From assembly GCF_018070565.1 (NCBI RefSeq), contig NZ_JAGPXL010000007.1, forward strand, positions 62,001 to 126,000: 64,000 nucleotides of DNA, written 5' to 3'. The stretch comes from Streptomyces sp. B93 (GTDB lineage: Bacteria; Actinomycetota; Actinomycetes; Streptomycetales; Streptomycetaceae). Numbering within the stretch: position 1 is the first letter of the stretch; each line of letters starts with the position of its first letter. The notes beneath the pieces are model-generated. The model was not told the origin of the DNA. It saw nothing but the letters and a program-made list of their open reading frames with translations, and did no database searches. Both the position numbers and the translations under genes were made by a program. Of the stretch, positions 42,901-50,176 are shown piece by piece.

Positions 42901-44068
42901 CGTCATCGACCAGGGGATGCGTGAGGCGGTGGAGCGGCAGGCGCCCGGCCTGCTCTACCAGAACAACTCGGCGGGCGGCATCGTCACGGGCGGCGGCCCC
43001 TACGGGTGGGTGGCCCCGGAGAAGTACTTCGACCCGATGACGTACGGCAGCAGGGACTTCGGCTTCCACACCGAGATCGGCATGCCGGTGGTGTCCACGG
43101 CGGCGAGCACCCGCAGCATGACGGGCGACGAGCCGGAGTGGCCCATCGGGGGCGCGTGGTACCACCACGACTGGAGCGAACGCGGGAACCAGGCTCCGGG
43201 GAACTACAAGGCGGCCATCGAGGCCCGGCTCGGCGAGTCCGGTGACCTGGACGACTTCGCCCGCAAGGCGCAGTTCGTCAACTTCGAGAACTTCCGCGCC
43301 ATGTTCGAGGCGTGGAACGCGCACCTGTGGGACGACGCCACCGGTCTGATGCTGTGGATGTCCCACCCGGCCTGGCACAGCACGGTCTGGCAGACGTACG
43401 ACTACGACTTCGACGTCAACGGCGCCTATTTCGGCGCCCGTTCGGCCTGCGAGCCGCTGCATGTGCAGGCCGATCCGGTGGACTGGCGGGTCATCGCGGT
43501 GAACCACACGGCGGCCGACCTGCGCGGCGCGACGGTCACCGCGCAGCTGCACGACCTGTCCGGCGGGCAGCTCGGCCGGACCAGGACGGCCCGGCTGGAC
43601 GTGCGGCGGGCGGACACCGCCGTGGCGTTCACCGCCGCGTGGACGGACGGTCTTCCCGACCTGCACCTGCTGCGGCTGACCCTGGAGGACTCCCGGGGCC
43701 GGGAGCTGTCGCGGAACACCTACTGGCGCTACCGCGAGCCCGCCGCGCTGCGGGGCCTGAACAAGGCGAGGCAGGTGAGACTGACCGGCGCCATCACCCA
43801 GGTGTCGGGCACCGGTGACCGCCGGGAGCTGACGGCGGTCGTCCGCAACCAGGGCTCGGCCGTGGCCGCCATGGTCCGGCTCTCGCTGCTGGAGGAGCCG
43901 GGCGGGCGCCGGGTGCTGCCGACGCTGTACAGCGACAACTACCTGTGGCTGCTGCCGGGTGAGTCCCGTACCGTCCGGCTGTCCTGGCCCGCGGACGCCA
44001 CCTCGGTACGGCATCCGGTGCTGACGGCGCAGGCGTACAACAGCCCGGTCGCGACCCTGCGCGGCTGA
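39974..44068 (+). CDS. Exported GH2 glycosidase with discoidin repeats (beta-mannosidase-like)
   Basis: The precursor has 1,364 residues (starting at ATG 39974, or 1,362 from ATG 39980). A Tat signal (HPSRRTIVTTGTTLLAG) is followed by an F5/8-type-C galactose-binding domain (about residues 57-217), the GH2 sugar-binding domain (260-440) with WWYKRDFELP and DVWLNGSRVGG, and an Ig-like domain to about 565 (RFGIRQFGYEYD). Two related discoidin units then follow (about 586-718 and 719-855), and the TIM barrel begins at RGGNWGWDELLRR. Acid/base E971 (CGANEGDPP) and nucleophile E1034 (FHTEIGMPVV) are present. The NE motif fits beta-mannosidase or endo-beta-mannosidase better than exo-glucosaminidase. 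The extracellular substrate is probably a mannan or glycoprotein glycan. Confidence 0.88.
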   Translation: MLMADQSGSSRHPSRRTIVTTGTTLLAGFGVGAVLPVSTAVAAPTGAPVTSPAGPGELALNRPVSVSSTAYAATPGSFVVDRLSSPGVRGSGWRAGDGDPQWISVDLQATCEVTQVRLTFEADASDPVYTPPTSGNVHSGTTGKEIQSSYSLVFAVETSLDGKSWDTAYRTTAGTGGVVDIQLPRPTAARWVRMTSQKRSSPLPLGLNAFEVYGSTAGDRPAATGWTDWGTRHGRTPGLKVAGDGTVPVESGWRLTLDDWAEGDGAALSRPSVDTGGWLPATVPGTVLGSLVAQEKLPDPVAGLNNLRIPEALSRHSWWYKRDFELPRGLRTGAGRRVWLEFDGVNHQADVWLNGSRVGGLTYPFARAAFDVTRQLDAGGENALAVRITPIPVPGSPGDKGPLGEAWVDAGAQQMNLNSPTYLAASGWDWMPAVRDRAAGIWNHVRLRSTGHVVIGDPRVDTVLPALPDVSVAELTVVVPVRNADGTDHRATVTAAFGGVKVSRAVTVKAGESLDVVFAPDAFRQLRLRDPELWWPNGLGEPALHELTLTAWVDGQESDRRTTRFGIRQFGYEYDTPLPFTASGDAYTQTVAFDRRQARHVRVRCLTRATSWGSSLWTLSVADSTRPGVDLALHAPAEASSTDQDDHGAANATDGDPGTRWASAFEDDQWIRVDLGSVQSFDRVDLTWERAYAKTFVVQVSADGSEWTDVKAVDNGAVPLPFTNGNASLQVEDFDRRTARYVRLSCGLRNTSWGNSLWSLGVVDSADPGTDLALRRPVTASTEESDHPASHATDGDPGTRWSSAYEDHQWIRVDLGAARSFDRVIVVWETAYPKSYVIQVSDDGESWTDVKSVSNTPDPLKISVNGVRVLARGGNWGWDELLRRMPAERMDAAVRMHRDMNFTMIRNWVGSSDREEFFAACDRHGILVWNDFPNAWGMDPPDREAFVAIARDTVLRYRIHPSVVVWCGANEGDPPAVIDQGMREAVERQAPGLLYQNNSAGGIVTGGGPYGWVAPEKYFDPMTYGSRDFGFHTEIGMPVVSTAASTRSMTGDEPEWPIGGAWYHHDWSERGNQAPGNYKAAIEARLGESGDLDDFARKAQFVNFENFRAMFEAWNAHLWDDATGLMLWMSHPAWHSTVWQTYDYDFDVNGAYFGARSACEPLHVQADPVDWRVIAVNHTAADLRGATVTAQLHDLSGGQLGRTRTARLDVRRADTAVAFTAAWTDGLPDLHLLRLTLEDSRGRELSRNTYWRYREPAALRGLNKARQVRLTGAITQVSGTGDRRELTAVVRNQGSAVAAMVRLSLLEEPGGRRVLPTLYSDNYLWLLPGESRTVRLSWPADATSVRHPVLTAQAYNSPVATLRG

Positions 44069-44084
44069 GGCCGCTCCCCCTCGC

Positions 44085-44117
44085 CCCCGGTCCCGGCGCG
44101 TACCGCCGGGACCGGGG
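44085..44117. terminator. Bidirectional hairpin terminator
   Basis: A perfect 14-base-pair stem (44085-44098 with 44104-44117) and five-base loop lie 17 bases after the GH2 stop and 11 bases before the end of the convergent decarboxylase gene, so it can serve both. Confidence 0.85.
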
Positions 44118-44127
44118 CGTCGGCCGG

Positions 44128-44607
44128 TCAGCCCGCCATACGGGCGAACATGCCGGGCTCGTAGGAACCACCCGGGTTGTGCAGGATCACGTTCAGCCGG
44201 GAGCCCGCGTTGATCAGGGAGACCAGGCAGACCAGGGTGCCGATCTGGTCGTCGTCGTAGTGCTTGCGGACCGCGGCCCAGGTCTCGTCACGGACGCCCT
44301 GGTCGCCGAGCCGGGTGCCCTCCTCGGCCAGCGCCAGCGCGGCGCGCTCGGCCTCGGTGAACACGGTGGTGTGCCGCCAGGCGGCGACGAGGTTGATGCG
44401 GAGCGCGGTCTCCCCCGCCGCGTCGGCGTCCTTGGCGTGCGCGTCGACGCAGAAGCCGCAGCCGTTGATCTGGCTGACCCGCAACTGCACCAGCTCCCGC
44501 AGGTTCTTCGGCAGCGGCGACTCCTCCAGGACCTGGGAGACGCTCGCGAGGCGCCGGGAGATCTTAGCGGCGGTCGGGCTGTCGAGAAGGTTGAATCGGG
44601 GTTCCAT
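44128..44607 (-). CDS. Carboxymuconolactone decarboxylase-family protein (AhpD-like)
   Basis: The start is MEPRFNLLD at 44607, giving 159 residues. The AhpD/CMD signature is complete: E-x-x-Q-LRVSQINGCGFCVDAHAKDA with the redox pair C-x2-C and the proton-relay His, followed by a helical tail. Proteins of this subgroup are probably peroxidase-like redox enzymes rather than true decarboxylases. The gene is divergent from an ECF41 sigma factor, whose usual partner and target is a gene of just this kind. An ECF41-like promoter lies about 60-70 bases upstream of its start. Confidence 0.9.
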   Translation of the reverse strand: MEPRFNLLDSPTAAKISRRLASVSQVLEESPLPKNLRELVQLRVSQINGCGFCVDAHAKDADAAGETALRINLVAAWRHTTVFTEAERAALALAEEGTRLGDQGVRDETWAAVRKHYDDDQIGTLVCLVSLINAGSRLNVILHNPGGSYEPGMFARMAG

Positions 44608-44675
44608 GTCCTCGTCCTCACTCGTGGGTCCGGGTGCCGCGCGGATCGTCGGCGCGGCGTCGTCACGGGCATGGA

Positions 44676-44702
44676 GATGCCGCCGCCCCCGCCGCTGTGA
44701 CA
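44676..44702 (-). promoter_or_regulatory. ECF41-type promoter for the decarboxylase gene
   Basis: On the minus strand TGTCACA (44702-44696) is followed by 16 bases and CATC (44679-44676). The known ECF41 consensus is TGTCACA, 16 bases, CGTC, so this differs at one -10 position. Confidence 0.65.
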
Positions 44703-44738
44703 ACCCGGCGGATGTGACGTGCGCCACCCGGTCACGGG

Positions 44739-44765
44739 TGTCACAGGGAGCCGGGCACCGGCGTC
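44739..44765 (+). promoter_or_regulatory. ECF41-type promoter for the sigma factor gene
   Basis: TGTCACA (44739-44745), exactly 16 bases, then CGTC (44762-44765), an exact ECF41 promoter. Transcription would begin near 44772, leaving a leader of about 38 bases with an AAAAGGTGGGAG ribosome site. Confidence 0.82.
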
Positions 44766-44809
44766 TTGTGTGCGGCACACGGTCACGGGCGAAAAGGTGG
44801 GAGCCAGCC

Positions 44810-45745
44810 ATGGACGAGCGCGACGAGGGAACGTTCGGCAGCACCGGGTCACGGCCGGTCGGCGCCGGCCGGATGGACTCCGCCACCGAGGGATTCGTCG
44901 CCCACCGAAGTCTCCTCTTCACCGTCGCCTACGAGATGCTCGGCTCGGCCGCCGACGCGGAGGACGTCCTCCAGGAGACCTGGCTGCGCTGGGTGGGCGT
45001 CGATCTCACCGGCGTGCGGGACCAGCGCGCCTACCTGGTCCGGATCACGACCCGTCAGGCGCTGAGCCGGCTGCGCACCCTGCGGCGGCGCAAGGAGTCC
45101 TACGTCGGCGCCTGGCTGCCGGAGCCGCTGCTCACCGCGCCCGACGTCGCCGAGGACGTCGAGCTGGCCGACAGTGTCTCGATGGCGATGCTGCTGGTGC
45201 TGGAGACGCTCACACCGACCGCGCGGGCGGTGTTCGTGCTGCGTGAGGTGTTCGCCCTGGAATACGAGGAGATCGCGGCGGCGGTCGACAAGACCCCGGC
45301 CGCGGTCCGCCAGATCGCCCACCGGGCCCGCGCCCATGTCGCCGCGCGCCGCCCCCGCGAGGTGGTCACCCCCGCGGAGACCCGGGAGGCGATCGACGCG
45401 TTCCGGCGGGCCGCCACGACCGGTGACGTGCAGAGCCTCCTCGACGTCCTCGCACCGGACGTCGTCCTGCTCGGCGACGGCGGCGGAGTCGTCCAGGCAC
45501 CGGACCCCGTGGTCGGCGCCCGGCGCGTGGCCGAACTGACCGCCGGAATGGCCCGCTTCGGCGCCTCGGCCACCCTGCTCCCGGCCGACATCAACGGCTA
45601 CCCCGCGCTGATCCTCCGCCTCGACGGCGAGATCAACACCGTCCTGGCGGTCCATGTCGACCAGGGCCGCATCACCGGCCTCTACGCCGTCCGCAACCCC
45701 GTGAAACTGTCCCGCGTCGAACGGGAGACACTGCTGCGCCGCTAG
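44810..45745 (+). CDS. ECF41 (SigJ-type) RNA polymerase sigma factor
   Basis: The ATG at 44810 gives 311 residues. Regions sigma2 (LLFTVAYEMLGSAADAEDVLQETWLRW) and sigma4 (LTPTARAVFVLREVFALEYEEIAAAVDKTPAAVRQIAHRAR) are followed by a SnoaL-like C-terminal domain. The ECF41 marks are all present: WLPEPLL in the linker, the DGGG motif in LLGDGGGVV, and NPVKL in place of NPDKL near the end. In this class the C-terminal domain works as a built-in regulator instead of a separate anti-sigma factor. It should drive its own gene and the divergent decarboxylase gene. The stop overlaps the convergent MFS gene by four bases. Confidence 0.93.
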   Translation: MDERDEGTFGSTGSRPVGAGRMDSATEGFVAHRSLLFTVAYEMLGSAADAEDVLQETWLRWVGVDLTGVRDQRAYLVRITTRQALSRLRTLRRRKESYVGAWLPEPLLTAPDVAEDVELADSVSMAMLLVLETLTPTARAVFVLREVFALEYEEIAAAVDKTPAAVRQIAHRARAHVAARRPREVVTPAETREAIDAFRRAATTGDVQSLLDVLAPDVVLLGDGGGVVQAPDPVVGARRVAELTAGMARFGASATLLPADINGYPALILRLDGEINTVLAVHVDQGRITGLYAVRNPVKLSRVERETLLRR

Positions 45746-46980
45746 AGACGTGCCGTGGTCACCGGTCGGCGGAGGAGGTAGGCGCCCGCGGTCGTCACCA
45801 GGAGGGCCATGCAGGCGATGAAGACCAGCCCGGCGCCCTCCAGGCCGATCGGGGCGACCAGCAGGCCGACGCCGATGACCGGCAGGGAGATGCCGGTGTA
45901 CGCCACGACGAACAGCGTGGAGATCACGGCGGCACGCCGGCCGGCGTCGGTCGCCTCGGCCACCGCCGACAGGGCGCCACGGAAGGCGAGCCCCTGCCCG
46001 CAGCCGCCGACGATCGCGCTCAGCACCACCAGGGCCGGCTGGTCCCAGTACAGCGCGGCGGCCAGCAGCGCCAGCCCGGCGAGCAGCCAGGCGCAGCCCA
46101 GGGGCAGGGACCGGGCCAGACCGACCCGGCCGACGGCCAGTTGTCCCGCGGTGGAGGAGAAGAACGCCAGCGCGACGACCAGTCCGCTGACCGCGTGGTC
46201 GTGGACGTCCAGCGAGTGGGCGAGGAAGGACGGGCTGACGGAGGTGAAGACCCCGAAGAGGGCGAAGCCAACGAAGGAGGCGGTGGCCGCCGGGCCGAAG
46301 ACCGCCCGCACCCTCGGCGGCAGCCCCGGCCGTTGCGGTCGTACGGTGCTCAGGGGCCGTCGCTCGCGCACGGTCTCGGGGAGCCACAGCAAGGCGGCGG
46401 CCGAGCCGGCCACCAGGGCGAGGTGCACGGCGAACGGCAGGTACAGCGGCCAGTCGGTGTACTGCGCGAGCACCCCGGCGAGCAGCGGGCCGCAGCCCAG
46501 GCCTCCCATGTTGGCGGCGGTCGCCACCAACGTGGCCCGCGCGGCGCCGCCGCGCGGTGCCAGCTCCATGACGTAGGCCGTGGCGGCGCCGGTGAACAGT
46601 CCCGCGGACAGACCCGACAGCAGCCGTCCCACGTACAGCCAGCCCAGTGCGGTGGCGGACAGGAAGCAGACGGCGCTGGCGGCCGCGAACCCCAGGCCCC
46701 ACAGCAGGACCGGACGTCTGCCCACCGCGTCCGAGGCATTGCCCGCGAGGAGCAGCACGCCGATGACGCCGAACGCGTAGACGGCGTAGACGACGGTGAC
46801 CGTCAGTTCGGAGAAGTCGAACTTCTCCTGGTAGAGGGCGTACAAGGGCGTCGGCAGGGTCGTACCCGCCATGCACACGGCGAACACCGCGCCGCCGAGC
46901 AGGCACCGGCGCCAGCCCCGGCGGTCAGCGGCCGTGCCGGTCCGGGGCGGCTGGGGCGACCCGGGCGCGGAAGGTGACAT
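45742..46980 (-). CDS. MFS transporter (12 TM)
   Basis: The 412-residue protein has about 12 hydrophobic helices. After a Pro-rich cytoplasmic tail the first helix reads CLLGGAVFAVCMAGTTLPTPLYALYQ; the MFS loop motif is NASDAVGRRPVLLWGL and a conserved ATAANMGGLGCGPLLAG follows helix 5. It resembles actinomycete multidrug/metabolite exporters of the DHA1 group. Substrate unknown. It is tail to tail with the sigma factor gene, overlapping by four bases, and upstream (25-base gap) lies the VOC gene on the same strand, so the two may be cotranscribed. Confidence 0.87.
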   Translation of the reverse strand: MSPSAPGSPQPPRTGTAADRRGWRRCLLGGAVFAVCMAGTTLPTPLYALYQEKFDFSELTVTVVYAVYAFGVIGVLLLAGNASDAVGRRPVLLWGLGFAAASAVCFLSATALGWLYVGRLLSGLSAGLFTGAATAYVMELAPRGGAARATLVATAANMGGLGCGPLLAGVLAQYTDWPLYLPFAVHLALVAGSAAALLWLPETVRERRPLSTVRPQRPGLPPRVRAVFGPAATASFVGFALFGVFTSVSPSFLAHSLDVHDHAVSGLVVALAFFSSTAGQLAVGRVGLARSLPLGCAWLLAGLALLAAALYWDQPALVVLSAIVGGCGQGLAFRGALSAVAEATDAGRRAAVISTLFVVAYTGISLPVIGVGLLVAPIGLEGAGLVFIACMALLVTTAGAYLLRRPVTTARL

Positions 46981-47005
46981 ACGGTCACTATCCTGCGCGG
47001 ACCGC

Positions 47006-47740
47006 CTACTTCTGCGGTCGCACCGCCGTCAGCACGGAGAACTCGTTGCCGTCGGGATCGGTCATGGCCACCCGGCCGGTCCCGTCCTCGGTCGTGCCGA
47101 CACGGGTCGCCCCGAGCGAGCACAGACGGTCGATCTCCGCCTCCGGGTCACCGTCGGCGGGTACGGTCAGGTCGAAGTGGAGCCGGTTCGTACCGGGCTT
47201 CGGCGCGACCGGCGGTCCACCCCAGGTGATCTTCGTGCCGCCGTGCGGGGACTGGATGGCGGTCTCCTGGTCCTGGTCCCAGACCAGCGGCCACCCCAGC
47301 GCCTCGCTCCAGAAGTACCCGACCGCCTGTGAGCCGTCGCAGGCCAGCGCTCCGACGAAGCCGCAGCCCGCGAGGAACGTGTTGCCCGCCCCGAGCACGC
47401 AGAACTCGTTGCCCTCCGGGTCCGCGAGCACCACGTGTCCCTCTTCGGGGCGTTGGCCGACGTCGATGTGGCGCGCGCCGAGTTCCAGCGCCCTGGCCAC
47501 CGTCCGCCGCTGGTCCTCCGGGGACTCGCTCGTCAGGTCGAAGTGCATCCGGTTCTGCACGGTCTTCGGCTCCGCGAACGGAACGAAGCGGAGGTGGAAC
47601 CCGGTGTCGTCGCCGGGTAGCAGCGTGAGACCGTCACGGGGGTCGTCGACCGGTTCCCGGCCCAGGAATTCGGACCAGAACCGTGCCAGCCGCCGTGGTT
47701 CGCCCGCACCGAAGCAGAGCGCGAAGAGTCGAGAGGTCAT
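47006..47740 (-). CDS. VOC-family protein with two glyoxalase-like domains
   Basis: The 244-residue protein contains two consecutive vicinal-oxygen-chelate modules (about 1-118 and 122-240). Each has the pattern N-R-HFDLT and DPEGNEF / DPDGNEF that normally carries the metal-binding His and Glu. Such tandem VOC proteins bind or modify small molecules and can confer antibiotic tolerance by sequestration. The function here is not determined. A downstream MFS gene is in the same direction. Confidence 0.87.
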   Translation of the reverse strand: MTSRLFALCFGAGEPRRLARFWSEFLGREPVDDPRDGLTLLPGDDTGFHLRFVPFAEPKTVQNRMHFDLTSESPEDQRRTVARALELGARHIDVGQRPEEGHVVLADPEGNEFCVLGAGNTFLAGCGFVGALACDGSQAVGYFWSEALGWPLVWDQDQETAIQSPHGGTKITWGGPPVAPKPGTNRLHFDLTVPADGDPEAEIDRLCSLGATRVGTTEDGTGRVAMTDPDGNEFSVLTAVRPQK

Positions 47741-47814
47741 GGCCCGGCAGCCTACGGGCGGTCCGGTGCCGTACGCAGCCGGGTTTTGGGCCGGGCGGCT
47801 CCCGTTCGGCCGCG

Positions 47815-48630
47815 TCAGTCACTCTCCTGGTAGTTCATGAACCAGTGCGTGTCGAAGTAGTGGGCCATGGTGTACGGGTGGTGCGGGTCGACGAGCATGC
47901 GGCAGACGAACTCGGCCGTCCCGCAGCGGAAGCCGGTGTCCTCGTCGTCGAAGGAGCGGACCACGACGGACCAGCGGTCGGGGTCGTCCCCGTCGGTGCG
48001 CCAGCAGTAGCTGTCCTCGTGCTCCGTGCCCGCCCACATCAGCAGTCCGTCCTCGCGCAGGTGCGTCCACGGCTCCTGGTGCAGGCTCAGCCACCCGTCG
48101 AAGGCGCCCTCGCCGAACGTCTCGACCATCCGCTTGTAGTCGCCCGGCAGCGCCGTGCCCAGCCGTGACTCCGGCTCCGCCCAGTCCACGTCCGGCCGCC
48201 GGGCGGGCTGGGTCCAGCCGGTGATCCGGATCAGCCGGTCCACCCAGTCGACGTCCTCCGCGTCCTCCGCGTCCTCTGGGGAAGCGACCACCAACGGGTC
48301 CGGCAGCTTGCGGACGGCGACCGCCAGTACGGCCCGCTCGTCGCCCTCCTCGTCCCGGGCCGATCCCGCGCCGACCCACTGACCGCCGTACGCCCACGCC
48401 CGTATCAGCACCGCCCGGTCCCCGAAGGGGGCGAGCAGGGCCGCGCCCGCGGAGTCGTCGACCGTCGGGGCGGTGAAGCCGTCGAGGACCAGGGTGCGCG
48501 GGGCGCCGTGCATGGCCGCGAGCCGGTCGATCAGCTCCCGCGGGTCCACGTCGCGGGGCAGGTACAGATGGCCGTCCCCGGGGCCGAGCCGGGTCAGCAG
48601 TTCGTGGACGGCCACAAGCGTGAGGTTCAT
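47815..48630 (-). CDS. SUKH (SMI1/KNR4)-like protein
   Basis: Using the start MNLTLVAVHELL at 48630 gives 271 residues; an in-frame ATG at 48660 is possible. The C-terminal half has the SUKH pattern: ESRLGTALPGDYKRMVETFGEGAFDGWLSL and WAGTEHEDSYCWRTDG. SUKH proteins often serve as immunity proteins against contact-dependent or secreted toxins, but no toxin gene is next to it. An acidic patch EDAEDAEDVDWVD links the N-terminal region to the SUKH part. No membrane segment or signal peptide is visible. Confidence 0.72.
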   Translation of the reverse strand: MNLTLVAVHELLTRLGPGDGHLYLPRDVDPRELIDRLAAMHGAPRTLVLDGFTAPTVDDSAGAALLAPFGDRAVLIRAWAYGGQWVGAGSARDEEGDERAVLAVAVRKLPDPLVVASPEDAEDAEDVDWVDRLIRITGWTQPARRPDVDWAEPESRLGTALPGDYKRMVETFGEGAFDGWLSLHQEPWTHLREDGLLMWAGTEHEDSYCWRTDGDDPDRWSVVVRSFDDEDTGFRCGTAEFVCRMLVDPHHPYTMAHYFDTHWFMNYQESD

Positions 48631-48682
48631 GACGGACAGTGAAGCGCACGGCACTGACATCGGCGGCTCGGGCGGGTCCGGG

Positions 48683-50176
48683 TCACGGTCTCACCTGGAA
48701 CAGGGCGGAGACGTACTCCGTCATCAGCCGCTCCTTGAGCCGCACCGGCAGGGCGTCCAGGAGCATCAGCACCGGTGCCATACGGGTGGGCGGTCGCCCC
48801 TCGCCGCCCAGGTCCGCGAACGCCAGCACCGCGGCGACCTCCTCGGGGGTGAGGGTGTCCGGGTCCAGTGCGGCCGCCAGGGCGAGCAGTTGGGGGTCGA
48901 CGGTGACCGGAGCGACGGCGGCGCGGGCGCCGGTGAGCGCCTCGGTGAGGTCGTTCAGCAGGGCCGGGACGTGGGCGGCGGTGGCCGGGGTCAGGGTCAG
49001 ATGGAGGTTGGGGGGCAGTGCGCCGTACGCCAGCTGCGGCTGGAGGTACCAGCCGCGTTCCCGCATCTCGTCGGCCATGTGCAGGACCCGGGCGAGGTCG
49101 GGGGTGGCGTCCGGGCCGGTCACGGTGAACGCGACGAGGTTGCCGACGGGTTCGCCGAGCACGCGGACGTCCGGCAGGGCGCGCAGCGCGGGCAGCAGGC
49201 GGTCGGCGGCGTCCGCCACCTGGCGGGTGAGTTCGGTGTAGCCGTCGTCGCCGAGGTGGTGCAGGACCGCCCAGGCCTGGGCGGCGAGCCCGGCCGGCCG
49301 GGTGCCCTGCACCGTGGGGTTGACCACCGGGTAGCCGGGCCAGCGGGCGTGCGCGAAGTACTGGTGGCGGCGCAGGTGCGCGTCCCTGTACAGCACGACG
49401 GAGGCGCCCTTGTCGGCGTAGCCGTACTTGTGCAGGTCCACCGAGAGCGAGGTCACCCCGGGCACCGTCAGGTCGAAGGGTGCCACCGGGCGGCCGGTGC
49501 GGGCGAGGAACGGCAGGAACCAGCCGCCGACGCACGCGTCGACATGGCACAGGACGTCGCGTTCGGCGGCGGCCGCGGCGATCTCGGCCACCGGGTCCAT
49601 CACCCCGTGGGCGTACGACGGTGCCGACGCGACCACCAGGGCGGTGCGGTCGGTCAGCGCGGCCGCGACGTCCGCCGGCGCGGGGCGGAACGTCTCCGGG
49701 TCGACCGGCACGGTGACCGTCTCCAGGCCGAGGTAGTGGGCGGCCTTGTGGAAGGCGGCGTGGGCGGTGGCGGGCAGGACGAGCTGGGGGCGGGTGACAC
49801 CGCGTTCGGCGCGGGCGTGGTCGCGGGCGGTCTTCACCGCGAGCAGGATCGACTCGGTGCCGCCGCTGGTGAGGGTGCCCTGGGCGCCCGGCCTGCCGAG
49901 GACCGCGTTCACGGCGCCCACCAGGTCGTTCTCCAGCCGGAGCACGCTGGGGAAGACGGTGGGGTCGAGGCCGTTGACGGTGGCGTGGACGCGGTAGGCC
50001 TCGGCGGCGAGGTCGTCGAGGCCGGGCACGCCCGCGTCGTACACGTAGGCGAAGGTGCGACCGCCCCGGGTGGGGGCGTCCTGCCCGCGCAACTCGCGTA
50101 GTTCGGCGAGGAGTTCGGCGGCGGGGCGGCCCTTGGGCAGGGCGGGGGCCGGGGTGGGTTCGGGTTCAGTGGGCAC
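48683..50176 (-). CDS. PLP-dependent lyase/decarboxylase resembling sphingosine-1-phosphate lyase
   Basis: The 497-residue protein is a group II PLP enzyme. Motifs run in the order known from S1P lyase: PTVFPSVLRLENDLV (72-86), LTSGGTESILLAVK (102-115), SAPSYAHGVMDP (184-195), HVDACVGGWFLPF (211-223) and the Schiff-base K250 in SVDLHKYGYADKG. The bacterial relatives cleave phosphorylated long-chain bases or decarboxylate amino acids; which applies here is open. No membrane anchor precedes the domain, unlike eukaryotic S1P lyase. Its start overlaps the stop of the upstream transporter gene by 11 bases, so both are one operon. Confidence 0.85.
   Translation of the reverse strand: MPTEPEPTPAPALPKGRPAAELLAELRELRGQDAPTRGGRTFAYVYDAGVPGLDDLAAEAYRVHATVNGLDPTVFPSVLRLENDLVGAVNAVLGRPGAQGTLTSGGTESILLAVKTARDHARAERGVTRPQLVLPATAHAAFHKAAHYLGLETVTVPVDPETFRPAPADVAAALTDRTALVVASAPSYAHGVMDPVAEIAAAAAERDVLCHVDACVGGWFLPFLARTGRPVAPFDLTVPGVTSLSVDLHKYGYADKGASVVLYRDAHLRRHQYFAHARWPGYPVVNPTVQGTRPAGLAAQAWAVLHHLGDDGYTELTRQVADAADRLLPALRALPDVRVLGEPVGNLVAFTVTGPDATPDLARVLHMADEMRERGWYLQPQLAYGALPPNLHLTLTPATAAHVPALLNDLTEALTGARAAVAPVTVDPQLLALAAALDPDTLTPEEVAAVLAFADLGGEGRPPTRMAPVLMLLDALPVRLKERLMTEYVSALFQVRP

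Noticed and set aside
40913..44014. 1,033-residue open frame on the minus strand opposite the GH2 gene
   Set aside because: It mirrors the codon bias of the GH2 gene and contains repetitive Arg/Gly/Val sequence without motifs.
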